From the NCBI GenBank assembly GCA_013823135.1, contig PNLP01000055.1:1-46423 (forward strand): DNA of 46,423 nucleotides, given 5' to 3'. Both the position numbers and the translations under genes were made by a program. Below, piece by piece: positions 34,222 to 43,177 of the stretch (its first letter is position 1; every line of letters starts with the position of its first letter). The notes under the pieces were generated by a model. It had not been told where the DNA came from. It saw only the letters and a list, made by a program, of their open reading frames with translations, and searched no databases. Origin of the DNA: Planctomycetaceae bacterium (GTDB lineage: Bacteria > Planctomycetota > Planctomycetia > Gemmatales > Gemmataceae).

Positions 34222-35508
34222 TCAGTTCTTATCGGGATTCTTGACCGTGTAGCAAACGAGTTTGTCTTGGTCGCGGAGGTAGAGTTTGCCGTTCGCGATT
34301 ACCGGGTGTGCCCAGCACGGTTTGCCACTACGTTCCTGTTCCTTGAACGAGCTAACCAGTTTCATCCCTTCGGGGTTCGCCTCGATCAGAGCGAACACAC
34401 CATTGTCGTAGCGATAGTAGAGCATCCCCTCGGCATACATCACCGCCGCCGAGCCGCCGCCACCGGCCGCGCCTTTACTCTCCTTGTACTTGATCTCGCC
34501 TGTTTTGAATTCGACGCAGGCTGGGTGCCCGTTGTTGTGGGCGTTGCCGAAGTACACGTATTCCCCGACGAGAACCATCCCACCGTGGTGATTCTGCAAC
34601 TCACCACTCTTGTAGCGGGTGATCTCCGTGATGCTGACTTCAGCCTTACCATCGGCCTTCATCTTCAGCAACGCGGAACCACCATCACCATAACCAGTGG
34701 AACACCACACCAGGTCGTCACGAGTCACTACCGTTGGGATGTTTGCGGTGCCGTTGTTGATCTTGGCGTACTGCCAAAGGAGCTTGCCCGTATCCGCGTG
34801 AACAGCCACGACTCCGCCGGTCTTGCCCAGCAACGTGATGTACATCGGAACGCCACTAACCTCGGTCTTGATCGGCGAGGCATAGCCCGCTCCACCGGTG
34901 CCCTTGATCTCGCTCTTCCAGATCTCCTTGCCGGTGTCCTTGTTGAGTGCGACCACCGCGGCCTTGTCGTTGCCCGGGGTGCAGATCAACTTGTCGCCGT
35001 CGATCAACGGTGTCTCGCTGTAGCCCCAACCGGACATCATGCGACCGCCGAAGTCCTTCTTGAAGCTCTTGGACCACACAACCTTGCCGCCCTTCGCATC
35101 CAGGCAGGCAAGTTCGCCACCGGAACTCAGTGCGTAGACTTTGCCAGCAGAAACAACCGGGGCGGCATTCGGTCCATCACTTGGGCCACCGGGCTTGCCA
35201 TTATCGGCGAATGGTTCGGACCATAGAGCGGTTCCGTCAGCCTCCTTCTTCGCCCAGACGACTTCCTTCCCATCGACGAGACCGGTTCCGTAGATCGTCC
35301 CGCCCGCGACGGCAATCGACGAAAATCCCTTGCCGCACCCCTTTACGGTCCACGCCACAGGTGGGCCGTCCTTGGGCCAAGCCTTGAGGAGCTCGGTTTC
35401 CTTGGAGATCCCCGTGCGATCCGGACCACGCCACTGCGGCCAGTCGGCCGCGCTCAGCGTGAGCGAGAGCGATAACGCAAGGGATACTGACACGACGAAG
35501 CGATTCAT
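34222..35508 (-). CDS. Secreted PQQ-binding-like beta-propeller protein (copy 1)
   Basis: 428 aa. Signal peptide ~1-21 (LSLSLTLSAADWPQWRGPDRTGI). WPQWRGP is the planctomycete start of this family. Blades carry the PQQ-like W-docking repeats: GKVVWSKSFKKD, TGKEIWKSEIKG, ADTGKLLWQYAKI, with AxDxxTGxxxW-like spacing. BamB and PQQ dehydrogenases share this fold, but the residues that bind PQQ and Ca are not evident, so it may be only structural. Its paralogue lies directly upstream (35581-36888). Both end in an aspartate-lysine-asparagine tail, followed by the same hairpin. Confidence 0.88.
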   Translation of the reverse strand: MNRFVVSVSLALSLSLTLSAADWPQWRGPDRTGISKETELLKAWPKDGPPVAWTVKGCGKGFSSIAVAGGTIYGTGLVDGKEVVWAKKEADGTALWSEPFADNGKPGGPSDGPNAAPVVSAGKVYALSSGGELACLDAKGGKVVWSKSFKKDFGGRMMSGWGYSETPLIDGDKLICTPGNDKAAVVALNKDTGKEIWKSEIKGTGGAGYASPIKTEVSGVPMYITLLGKTGGVVAVHADTGKLLWQYAKINNGTANIPTVVTRDDLVWCSTGYGDGGSALLKMKADGKAEVSITEITRYKSGELQNHHGGMVLVGEYVYFGNAHNNGHPACVEFKTGEIKYKESKGAAGGGGSAAVMYAEGMLYYRYDNGVFALIEANPEGMKLVSSFKEQERSGKPCWAHPVIANGKLYLRDQDKLVCYTVKNPDKN

Positions 35509-35539
35509 GGAAAATATTCTCCGGGATGATGAGAATGAA

Positions 35540-35569
35540 CAAGCCCACCCATCGCGATGGGTGGGCTTG
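35540..35569 (-). terminator. GCCCACCCAT hairpin terminator, copy 2
   Basis: Perfect 15-bp palindrome, nearly identical to copy 1, eleven bases past the stop of the upstream propeller gene (minus strand). The match of gene tail and hairpin in both copies suggests that gene and terminator were duplicated together. Confidence 0.7.
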
Positions 35570-35580
35570 GTGTGGGTGGG

Positions 35581-36888
35581 TCAGTTCTTGTCGGCCTTCA
35601 CGCTGTACGAGTACATCACGTTCTGGTCGCGGATGTAGAGCTTGCCGTTGGCGATTACCGGGTGCGGCCAGCTTTGAGAGTAGCTCTTTTCATTCGGTGG
35701 GGGCAGCTTGAACGAAGACACGACCTTGAGCGATTCGGGCGACGGTTCAGTCAGCACCATTACGCCGTTCTGGTAGCGGAAGTAGAGGCGACCATCGGCA
35801 GACAGGACCGCCGCCGAGCCCATACCACCAGCGAAGTCGGAGTTCTTCTGAATCGGCCCCCACTTGATCTCACCGGTCTTGAACTCAACACACACAGGGT
35901 AACCCTGATTCTGATCATGCCCAAAGTAGATGTGGTCCCCAACCAGAACCATCCCGCCGTGGTGGTTGTTCAAGTCCTTCTTTATGTAGGTCTTGATCTC
36001 CTTGACCTCGAACTTGTCTTTCCCTGCGGGAACGATCTGGAGCAGTGCGGCCCCACCACCGTAACTGCACGACACCCAAATCAGGTCGCCCTTAATGACG
36101 GGAATCGGAATCTGCGCGACGCCACCCGCGGCCGGAGTGTTCTTGTACTGCCAGAGAACCTTGCCGGTCGCAGCATTGACCCCAATGAGGCCGCCCTTTG
36201 CGCCGGTGAGAATCACATACATCGGGACGCCGCCAATGGTTGCCTTGACCGGCGATGAGTAGCCCTGACCCCCGCTCACGTCACCGGCGTCAGTGGTCCA
36301 GATCGTTGCCCCGGTGTCGGGCTTCAGCGCGGCGAGAGCGGCCTTGGGGCTGCCAGGGGCGCAGATCACCTTGTCGTCATCGATCAGTACGGAGTCATTG
36401 AATCCCCAGGCTGGTAGTTTCCCACCGAAATCGCTGATGTAGCTCTTCGACCACAACTCCTTCCCCTTCGCAGCGTCGAACGCGGCGACGGTTCCGTTGT
36501 GGCTCACGACGTACAGTTTTCCCTTGTGATAAGTTGGGGTGCTACCCGGCCCGTTCGTTTGCTTCTGTACCTTCTCAGCTGGGTCCGCGAACGGGGTGAA
36601 CCACAGTTCCTTGCCGTCCTTTTCAGTGACTGCCCAAATGCCGTCTTTACCGCCGCGTGTACCGATGCCAAAAATCTTTCCGTCAGCAACCGATGGGGTG
36701 CCCCAGCCAATCCCCAAATTCTTTGCGGTCCAGACAAGTTTCGGTCCGTCCTTGGGCCAACTCTTTAGCAGACCGACTTCGGTTGAAACACCATCGCGGT
36801 TCGGGCCACGGAAGGTGGGCCAATCTTCGGCGAGGGCGGTCGATGCGAACAGCAGAACAGCCGCGAGTAGCGGGTAACGGGTGGACAT
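35581..36888 (-). CDS. Secreted PQQ-binding-like beta-propeller protein (copy 2)
   Basis: 435 aa paralogue of the next gene downstream. Signal peptide 1-20 (LLFASTALAEDWPTFRGPNRDGV), then propeller blades with GKELWFTPFADPAEK, GTVAAFDAAKGKELWSKSY, ATGKVLWQYKN and GEIKWGPIQ. The HHGGMVLVGDHIYFGHDQNQGYP stretch is shared almost exactly with the neighbour and could be a metal- or ligand-binding loop. The open end beyond 36888 is separated from the lipoprotein gene by 164 bases. Role unknown; it may be a BamB-like scaffold or an electron-transfer enzyme. Confidence 0.88.
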   Translation of the reverse strand: MSTRYPLLAAVLLFASTALAEDWPTFRGPNRDGVSTEVGLLKSWPKDGPKLVWTAKNLGIGWGTPSVADGKIFGIGTRGGKDGIWAVTEKDGKELWFTPFADPAEKVQKQTNGPGSTPTYHKGKLYVVSHNGTVAAFDAAKGKELWSKSYISDFGGKLPAWGFNDSVLIDDDKVICAPGSPKAALAALKPDTGATIWTTDAGDVSGGQGYSSPVKATIGGVPMYVILTGAKGGLIGVNAATGKVLWQYKNTPAAGGVAQIPIPVIKGDLIWVSCSYGGGAALLQIVPAGKDKFEVKEIKTYIKKDLNNHHGGMVLVGDHIYFGHDQNQGYPVCVEFKTGEIKWGPIQKNSDFAGGMGSAAVLSADGRLYFRYQNGVMVLTEPSPESLKVVSSFKLPPPNEKSYSQSWPHPVIANGKLYIRDQNVMYSYSVKADKN

Positions 36889-36997
36889 CTGGCAGCGTCT
36901 CCGGAATCAAAAAGGTGAGGACTCGGTTCGACAATCGCACAAGGCAGGAGTTGTTTCCAGTTTAGCTGGCGTGTCGGCGACTGCAAGCGCACGAAAT

Positions 36998-37016
36998 GCA
37001 ACCGCCCGGCGGTTGC
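36998..37016. terminator. Hairpin after the glycine-zipper lipoprotein gene
   Basis: An 8-bp perfect stem (GCAACCGC and GCGGTTGC) with a 3-base loop, 36 bases past the lipoprotein stop on the minus strand. No T-run, so moderate only. Confidence 0.4.
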
Positions 37017-37052
37017 CAGGCGGTGTGAGGAATCTGTGAGTTTCGCGAGCAA

Positions 37053-37676
37053 TCACCAGTGGCGGCAATACCCGCCGTAGATCACCGGCCGCGGTCCCAC
37101 GTACACGGGGCGCACGTACACCGGCCCGGGGTACGCAGGCTCCTGATAAATCACCGTCGTCGGTGCGTCGCGAACGACCACTCGCGTCGGTGCGGGCCTG
37201 GCGCTTTGCATCTCGGCGATCACCCGCGACGAAACCTGATTGTTCTTCAGGAAGTCCAGGTCCGACGCGGTCAACTGGAAGCTGCTTCCCGTCGAACGGA
37301 TCTGGTTGATGATGACCTGATCGTCGTGCCCTTGCTGGGCCAGGTGGATCACATCCGTGAGGCCCAACCGTTGCTGTTGGGCCTGCACATTCGCCACGGC
37401 CTGCGCTTGCACCACGTCGCGGTTCCGTTGCTCCACGCGGTCCTGGTCGTTGCCTGCGACAGCGCCGAGCCCGCCGCCCACAAGACCGCCGACCGCAGCC
37501 CCGGTTCGCGGGTTACCGGTTGCTGCACCCGCGAGCAACCCCACACCGGTGCCGATTGCCCCGCCGGCCACGGCACCCTTTTCCGTGTTGTTCATTGTGG
37601 AACACCCGGTCGAGCCAGCCCCGCCGGCCAGAACGACAGCAAGAACGCCCACCTTCAGTACGCAATGCTTCCGCAT
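37053..37676 (-). CDS. Glycine-zipper lipoprotein
   Basis: 207 aa. N-terminal basic residues, hydrophobic stretch (VGVLAVVLAGGAGSTGC) and C25 after STG as a lipobox-like site, so a lipid-anchored protein. Residues ~34-75 contain two Gly-zipper segments (GAVAGGAIGTGVGLLAGAATG and TGAAVGGLVGGGLGAVAG), which form membrane-spanning or aggregating helices in similar outer-membrane proteins. A Gln-rich helical part (QAQAVANVQAQQQRLG), a domain for oligomerisation, and a C-terminal Tyr/Pro/Val-rich tail follow. The ATG at 37676 has AGGAG just upstream. Role probably structural in the cell envelope. Confidence 0.85.
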   Translation of the reverse strand: MRKHCVLKVGVLAVVLAGGAGSTGCSTMNNTEKGAVAGGAIGTGVGLLAGAATGNPRTGAAVGGLVGGGLGAVAGNDQDRVEQRNRDVVQAQAVANVQAQQQRLGLTDVIHLAQQGHDDQVIINQIRSTGSSFQLTASDLDFLKNNQVSSRVIAEMQSARPAPTRVVVRDAPTTVIYQEPAYPGPVYVRPVYVGPRPVIYGGYCRHW

Positions 37677-37810
37677 GGCACTCCTCGCAATTCGCTGGGA
37701 ATGCGGAGGTATGCCGTGAGGCTCGCGAGCCGTCAAGCCAGTTTTTGGTGACTTTCGCGGGTGTGTTACCACCTCCAACATCATCTTGCCGATCAAAGAG
37801 ATGTCGCGTC

Positions 37811-37903
37811 GTTTTCACATCGGTTCCAGGCGATATGCCCACCCATGCCTGGAACCGTTCTGGAACCGAAGACGTGTCTGGAAGAAAGATTATCAGAATG
37901 TTT
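37811..37903 (-). repeat. Dispersed TTCTTCCAGAC/GGTTCCAGG element, copy 3
   Basis: Reverse-strand copy of the element seen at 10830-11034. On the minus strand it runs ACATTCTGATAATC, TTTCTTCCAGAC, GGTTCCAGAAC, and a stem GGTTCCAGG...CCTGGAACC whose loop carries GGGCATATCG, as in copy 2. It fills the 245-base gap between the lipoprotein and RraA-like genes. Confidence 0.65.
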
Positions 37904-37921
37904 CCGACCCCTTCACTCATT

Positions 37922-38584
37922 TCACAGGATGCCGAACTTCTTGAAAGCGTCGGCGGTTTTCATTCCTTCCGCCAGTGCCTTGCGAACAAGGTTCTCGCCG
38001 CTCACTTTTTCCTCGGCGAGCCGCAACGTCTCCTCCGCGGCGATGGCAGGCACAACCACCACACCATCGTGATCCGCCAGAACCAGGTCGCCCGGGTACA
38101 CAAGCACATCGCCACAACTGATCGGGATGTTGTGATTGGTGACATCAAGCCGACCGAGGCTATCAGCGGGGTGGAAGCCGACGTGGAACACCGGGAACTT
38201 CATCTCGTGAATGGCGGCAGAGTCGCGGGTGGGTCCATCAAGGATCACGCCCCGGCAACCGCTGTAGTTCGCGGCGGTCGAAAGGAGTTCGCCCCAGAAA
38301 CTGCATGCCGACTCGGACACGACCAGCACATCGCCCGGCGCGAGCGAATCGACGGCGGCCAGTTCACCCGCGTAAGGGCAGGGTGGCGCGACTTCGCGGG
38401 CCGGCACGGTTTGCACGGTCAGTGCAAATCCCGCCGCCTTGGCTTCGGGCCACAGTGGCCGCACGCGCGGGTGCATGCACTGATTGCGGAAGCCGAGTTT
38501 GTCCAGCACGTCGGCCACGACCGGCGTGTACAGCTTCGCGAGTCGTTCGACCCATTCCAGGGGGCGTTTGGTTGGTGTGCTCAT
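37922..38584 (-). CDS. RraA-family protein (aldolase-like)
   Basis: 220 aa. RraA fold: TPVVADVLDKLGFRNQCM, VQTVPAREVAPPC, then GDVLVVSESACSFWGELLSTAA, the conserved GVILDGPTRDS (Arg-Asp motif that binds the metal-substrate complex in HMG/CHA aldolases) and LVLADHDGVVVVP. RraA also inhibits RNase E, but the conserved G-x-x-x-D-G-x-x-R-D suggests the aldolase (4-carboxy-4-hydroxy-2-oxoadipate) side of the family. Its start codon overlaps the upstream stop (ATGA), so it is translationally coupled to the barrel protein and likely acts on the same pathway. Confidence 0.85.
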   Translation of the reverse strand: MSTPTKRPLEWVERLAKLYTPVVADVLDKLGFRNQCMHPRVRPLWPEAKAAGFALTVQTVPAREVAPPCPYAGELAAVDSLAPGDVLVVSESACSFWGELLSTAANYSGCRGVILDGPTRDSAAIHEMKFPVFHVGFHPADSLGRLDVTNHNIPISCGDVLVYPGDLVLADHDGVVVVPAIAAEETLRLAEEKVSGENLVRKALAEGMKTADAFKKFGIL

Positions 38585-39552
38585 AGCTGGGTCACCGCCT
38601 TCATCTTGGCGAGGCCGGTCTTTGCGACCTCGTTGGGGTCTTGCTTCCAGTACTCTCGGTTGAACAGTTCCAGCGACAGGAATCCGTCGTAGTTCATCGT
38701 TCGCAGCGCTGCGAACACTTCCTTCAGCGGTGCGATGCCGTCGCCGGGATACACTCGATCGGCGTCCACGATCTTCTCGCGGTCGATCTTCGGGTAGTCA
38801 TTCACATGGAAGATGCCGACAGCCTTGCCTGAGATCAGCCCGAGCCCGGTGAAGTCGGAGCCGCCCTTGTACAGGTGGTACACGTCGGGCAGGATGGCCG
38901 CGCTGCCGTCGCCGCTTTCGGTCGCCACGCAGAGCGCTTCACCGAGTCGCCGTAGAGTCTTCGAGAAGCCCCAGATTTCTACCAGTGGCGTGACCCCGCC
39001 GGCCTTACCGAGATCGAGCAACGCACGGTAGCGGTCCGCCGCTGCGACGAGGTCGATGACGGGTTGCGTGAACTTCGGGTCGTCGCGCTTGCTCGCACCG
39101 CCGGTCGCGCCGACGGGTGGTGCGGCGATTCGCGGGCTACCGATCTCGGCAGCCCAGTCGATGTCACGCTTTGCAACCTCCAGGCCCTTCTTGCGACGAG
39201 CTTCGTCCTCGACGATCCATTCCGCGAAACCAATCACGTCGGCGACCTTCAGCCCGGCATCCTCGAACCGCTTGCGGAGTTCCTTGGTCGTGCCGCCACC
39301 CTTGATGTACGCGTCGATCTCGGATGTCCACGGCTCGATGGCGTTGTAGCCGGCTTTCGCGGCGATGTCGATGAGTTCGGTGATGGGCCGCGACTTGCCG
39401 TCCTTGTCGCGCACGGTGCTGGTGTTCAGGCAGAACCCGAACGACTTCTTGGGCGAGGCGGGAGCGTCGGCTGCAACAACTTGGGAAGCAACGGCGCTGG
39501 TCATGGCGACACCGGCGAGCCACTCGCGACGCGATACAGGATCGGTGGACAT
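38581..39552 (-). CDS. Sugar-phosphate isomerase/epimerase-like TIM barrel (xylose-isomerase-like), Tat-type signal
   Basis: 323 aa. The N-terminus SRREWLAGVAMTSAVASQVVAADA has a Tat-like R-R and a cleavage site, so it is exported folded. A TIM barrel of the AP-endonuclease-2 superfamily follows: GYNAIEPWTSEIDAYI, ADVIGFAEWIV, PLVEIWGFS, VYHLYKGGSDF, HVNDYPKI, FLSLELFNREYW. The E-D-H-E metal set is plausible (Glu in VEIWG, Asp in PDVYH, His in HVNDY, Glu in LSLELF). Typical of planctomycete sugar isomerases/epimerases. The RraA-like gene overlaps its stop. Confidence 0.88.
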   Translation of the reverse strand: MSTDPVSRREWLAGVAMTSAVASQVVAADAPASPKKSFGFCLNTSTVRDKDGKSRPITELIDIAAKAGYNAIEPWTSEIDAYIKGGGTTKELRKRFEDAGLKVADVIGFAEWIVEDEARRKKGLEVAKRDIDWAAEIGSPRIAAPPVGATGGASKRDDPKFTQPVIDLVAAADRYRALLDLGKAGGVTPLVEIWGFSKTLRRLGEALCVATESGDGSAAILPDVYHLYKGGSDFTGLGLISGKAVGIFHVNDYPKIDREKIVDADRVYPGDGIAPLKEVFAALRTMNYDGFLSLELFNREYWKQDPNEVAKTGLAKMKAVTQL

Positions 39553-39588
39553 GGATGAACTCTTTGGGGAAGGCGCAGGCAGACAGAT

Positions 39589-39594
39589 GTTATA
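39589..39594 (-). promoter_or_regulatory. Possible -10 element (TATAAC) for the Tat-barrel/RraA pair
   Basis: On the minus strand TATAAC lies 37 bases before the ATG at 39552, in the short gap after the Gemmata-type gene. A TTGTGA 15 bases upstream is a poor -35 match. Confidence 0.3.
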
Positions 39595-39609
39595 CCGAAC
39601 GCCTCGGGT

Positions 39610-40284
39610 TCACAACTTTCCAAGCACGAGATCGACGACCCAACATCCGCGAACGTGCGGCGAGTTTCCGCGGCAATGATCGAGGATGTCGGCGTTGTCG
39701 CAGCCCGCATCTTGGAGCGCATCCGCGAGGATGGGCATTCGGTCGAAGGCACGTTCCTCGTAGATACCGCGTGCGAGCGCAACGACATCGGACGTGAGCC
39801 ACACGGGATCGAGCGAGACGGGACGAAACGGATTGCCAATGATCTCACGAAGAAGGTGAACCTGCTCTCGCACCTCAGGCTCACGTAACCGCTCATCTCG
39901 GACACCACCCTGTAAATGGGCGACTACGCCAACCAAACTGTGTGATGCCCCCCAGGCAGACCCCCACTCATCAGGGGCAGAACAATTGGCACAACTGCGG
40001 GCAACCTGCGTCAATTCTCGGTCCACCCAAGGGATGGTGAGGTCCAGATAGACCCTGATAGCATCTTGCGAGCTCGTAGCTAATCCGTCCTCGGTCCCAA
40101 TTCCATCGGCCAGCTGTTCAGACTCCCAGATGAGCCGCCGAGCCTCATCTCGCCGGAAGATATCCCAATGCCGACGACAACAAGCTGCAACGAACAAGCG
40201 AAGCCTTCGGCTGCTAATCTTCCCACTTAGGAATAACAGCATCGGGTGCAGTTCTCCGCTTAACTCCCAGTGGGCTTCGATCAC
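39610..40284 (-). CDS. Gemmata-type conserved protein of unknown function
   Basis: 224 aa. GTG at 40284 with GGAGG eight bases upstream. Hallmarks that I recognise from Gemmata-lineage proteins, where they often follow a TIGR02996 domain: LRLFVAACCRRHWDIF near residue 28 (Cys-Cys), EIIGNPFRPVSLDPVWLTSDVV and a C-terminal block LARGIYEERAFDRMPILADAL, then QDAGCDNADILDHCRGNS and HVRGCWVVDLVLGK. The family is normally present in many copies. Here the first ~25 residues are short and the usual N-terminal domain is missing. Cysteines (7 in total) could bind metal. Function unknown. It follows the DUF1553 gene by 12 bases. Confidence 0.8.
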   Translation of the reverse strand: MIEAHWELSGELHPMLLFLSGKISSRRLRLFVAACCRRHWDIFRRDEARRLIWESEQLADGIGTEDGLATSSQDAIRVYLDLTIPWVDRELTQVARSCANCSAPDEWGSAWGASHSLVGVVAHLQGGVRDERLREPEVREQVHLLREIIGNPFRPVSLDPVWLTSDVVALARGIYEERAFDRMPILADALQDAGCDNADILDHCRGNSPHVRGCWVVDLVLGKL

Positions 40285-40296
40285 GTCGTCCTCCGG

Positions 40297-43035
40297 TCAG
40301 TCCACGAAGGCGAACTCGTTGGTCATGAGCAGGCCGTGCGTGAGATCGACCCACTTCTCCGCCCCTTTCGACACGAACGCCAACGCCAGCTTCTTTTCGT
40401 CCGCGGCGGGCTTGCGGCCGTACACGGTCAAGTACAGCAGATCGAGCCGTTCGCCGGGGTCGGTGAGCTTCTGCATGGCGGGCAACGCCACGAGTTTCTT
40501 CGCCGCGTCACGCACGAATGGTCCGTTCATCAGGAACAACGCCTGCGGGGCGACCGTCGTGTTCGTGCGTTGCGGATTCACACCAGCCGGGTTCGGCACA
40601 TCGAACGTCGTCAGCAAGCTCGGGAATTCCAGGCGATCAACGTAGCCGAACACCGCACGCCGACGATTGCCGCCGAAGAGACGCACGCTTGGGCCGCCCG
40701 GTTTCGTGTCGAGTTGACCCGATACCGCCAGCACCGCATCGTGCAAGGGCTCGAACTCCAATCGACGACGATTCTGCTTCCACAGCAGGCGATTCTCGGA
40801 GTCGGCGGCGAGGGCGTCCGGACGATCGAGGCTCGCTTGAGTGTAAGTGGCCGAGGTCATGATGAGCTTGTGGAGACGCTTGATGGACCACGCGCCCGCC
40901 AAAGATGGTGCCACGAACTCCGCTGCCAACCAGTCCAGCAGATCGGGGTGCGTCGGGACATCGCCTCGCAGACCGAAGTCGCCCGGTGTGCCGACGATCG
41001 CCGTGCCGAAATGGTGCATCCAGACGCGGTTCACGAACACGCGAGCCGTCAGCGGGTTGTCCTTGGCCACAATCTCCCGAGCCAGATCGAGCCGACCGCT
41101 GCCGTTGCCGAACGGCTTGCGCGATGGGTTCACGATCTTCACGAATTGTCGGGGAATCGGATCGCCGGGGCGGCCGGGATTACCCCGCTCGAACACTCTT
41201 GGCTCGTATGGTCGCGGCGTATCATGGAGCACCATCGCACGCGGTGGACCCTTGCCGAGCCACTCTTCAAGTGATCGCAACAACTTCTGGTATTCAGCCT
41301 GTGTCGCACGTTCCGGGAACAGCGAGAGGAAACCCCAGTCGAGCGCGAGCGGCGCGTCTGCCGGCGAATCGGAACCGTACAGCACGCGGCGCAGTGCCTC
41401 GGCATCCGGGTCGTCCAACTTGGCGACACCGCGAGCGGCGGCGTCTTTCCATTGTTTGTCCACATCGGTGAGAAGTTTGCCATACTTGGCCGCAACGTCC
41501 TTCATCGACTTGGGTGGCTCCGTGAACGCCGCGATCACGAGCTTGTTCCCACCGACCACCGCTTTCAACAACTCGGGGGCACGTTCGGAGAACATGGCGT
41601 CGGGAAGTTCCGCGACCGCGTGCCAGTGCAGGAACGCCGCGTCCTTCCGCTTCTTGGTGTCGGTGAGGAACTGTCTCCAGCGGGCGATGATGCTCGGGTT
41701 CAGGTCGCCGGGATCAGCGATCAACATGAAGTCATCGACTGGCGGTTGATTGCGGGCCGCGTGTGCCGCGAGGAGGTATTCGCCCGCGCGGAGGCGTGCG
41801 CCGCTCACGAGGCTCGCGTGTTTGCCGGTCACGAAGTCGATGAGCTTCTTCTCGCGAATCGCCAACTCCGCCTCATAAAGCACGTGGTCGTCGCGTGTCG
41901 GCGGTGGCCCCGCGAGCGGGGGGACATTCGGCTCCGTGGAACTGCGGAACACGCCATAGAGCGAGTAGTAATCCGCTGCGGGGACGGGATCGAACTTGTG
42001 ATCGTGGCATCGGGCGCAGGTCACGGTGAGGCCCAGCAATCCGCGAGTCACAACATCCATGCGATCGTCGATGATGTCGTGCGTGTTGTTCATGAAGTGC
42101 CCGCCGACCGTGAGGAACCCGAGCGCAGCCTGTGCCTTCACGTCGTCGGGGCACAGCAGATCGGCCGCGAGTTGTTCCATCACGAAGCGATCGAACGGCT
42201 TGTCAGCGTTCAGCGCGTCGATGACGTAATCGCGATACGTCCACGCCCACGGGTATTCCTTCCCCTCGAAGAAGACGTACCCCTTGTTGTCGGCATATCG
42301 CGCGACATCGAGCCAGTGCCGTGCCCACCGTTCGCCGTATCGTGGCGATGCGAGCAATCGGTCGATGAGCTTGTCGTATGCGTCAGGAGCATCATCCTTG
42401 AGGAACGCTTCCACCTCGCCGGGCGTGGGCGGCAGGCCGTGCAGGTCGAACGTCGCCCGGCGAATGAGCGTGTGTTTGTCGGCTCGCGGCGACAGTGACA
42501 GCTCCTTGTCACTCAGTTTGGCGAGCACGAACCGGTCGATATCGTTTCGGATCGTGGATCGGGGATTGCGGATTTCTGGAACAGGAGGACGCACAACTGG
42601 CTTGAATGCCCAGTGTTTGGCGGCGGCTGTTGCAATCGCGTTCGGGGCGGCGAGCATCACCTTCTCGGGCCACGGCACACCGAGTTCGACCCACTTCTCC
42701 AGGGCGGCGATCTCACGGTCGGGGAGTTTGGCCGCGGGCATCTTCAGGTCTTCGTCGGTGTGGCGAATCGCGGTGATGAGCCTGCTTTCTTTCGGCTTCC
42801 CAGGCACGACCGCGACGCCGTCTCGCCCGCCTTTCAGCACGCCCTCGCGTGTATCGAGCCGCAAACCGCCCTTTGGTTTCTCAACACCATGACACGACAA
42901 ACACCTCTCGACCAGCACTGGTCGCACGTTCTTCTCAAAGAACTCGATCGCGGCGGGATCGGCCGCACTGGCAACGGAACCGAACAGAACACAGGCGATC
43001 GCGCCCAGGTAAATCGACGTGTGGGGAGGTCGCAT
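40297..43035 (-). CDS. DUF1549/DUF1553 cytochrome protein (PSCyt1-type)
   Basis: 912 aa, secreted (signal peptide ~1-25). The planctomycete cytochrome domain PSCyt1 comes first, with C45-L-S-C48-H49 as heme site (ERCLSCHGVEKPKGG), then the DUF1549 block (FVLAKLSDKELSLSPRADKHTLIRRATFDLHGLPPTP, RYGERWARHWLDVARYADNKGY) and a C-terminal DUF1553 block (NPLTARVFVNRVWMHHFGTAIVGTPGDFG, NRRRLEFEPLHDAVLA). In planctomycetes it is usually followed by a DUF1501 gene; here the next gene is the Gemmata-type protein. Proposed roles centre on polysaccharide or sugar catabolism with electron transfer; unproven. ATG at 43035. Confidence 0.93.
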   Translation of the reverse strand: MRPPHTSIYLGAIACVLFGSVASAADPAAIEFFEKNVRPVLVERCLSCHGVEKPKGGLRLDTREGVLKGGRDGVAVVPGKPKESRLITAIRHTDEDLKMPAAKLPDREIAALEKWVELGVPWPEKVMLAAPNAIATAAAKHWAFKPVVRPPVPEIRNPRSTIRNDIDRFVLAKLSDKELSLSPRADKHTLIRRATFDLHGLPPTPGEVEAFLKDDAPDAYDKLIDRLLASPRYGERWARHWLDVARYADNKGYVFFEGKEYPWAWTYRDYVIDALNADKPFDRFVMEQLAADLLCPDDVKAQAALGFLTVGGHFMNNTHDIIDDRMDVVTRGLLGLTVTCARCHDHKFDPVPAADYYSLYGVFRSSTEPNVPPLAGPPPTRDDHVLYEAELAIREKKLIDFVTGKHASLVSGARLRAGEYLLAAHAARNQPPVDDFMLIADPGDLNPSIIARWRQFLTDTKKRKDAAFLHWHAVAELPDAMFSERAPELLKAVVGGNKLVIAAFTEPPKSMKDVAAKYGKLLTDVDKQWKDAAARGVAKLDDPDAEALRRVLYGSDSPADAPLALDWGFLSLFPERATQAEYQKLLRSLEEWLGKGPPRAMVLHDTPRPYEPRVFERGNPGRPGDPIPRQFVKIVNPSRKPFGNGSGRLDLAREIVAKDNPLTARVFVNRVWMHHFGTAIVGTPGDFGLRGDVPTHPDLLDWLAAEFVAPSLAGAWSIKRLHKLIMTSATYTQASLDRPDALAADSENRLLWKQNRRRLEFEPLHDAVLAVSGQLDTKPGGPSVRLFGGNRRRAVFGYVDRLEFPSLLTTFDVPNPAGVNPQRTNTTVAPQALFLMNGPFVRDAAKKLVALPAMQKLTDPGERLDLLYLTVYGRKPAADEKKLALAFVSKGAEKWVDLTHGLLMTNEFAFVD

Positions 43036-43177
43036 GAAAGTGATCCGGGGAGGGCCGCGTAGCTGAGTCGCTGCGATTGTACATCATCCGTGGCGCGGAT
43101 ACCGCAAGGTAAGATCACTGGACCACATTCTCAGGGCACACCCTCACCCACGAACTGGAGGAATCCTGCCGAGTGCT

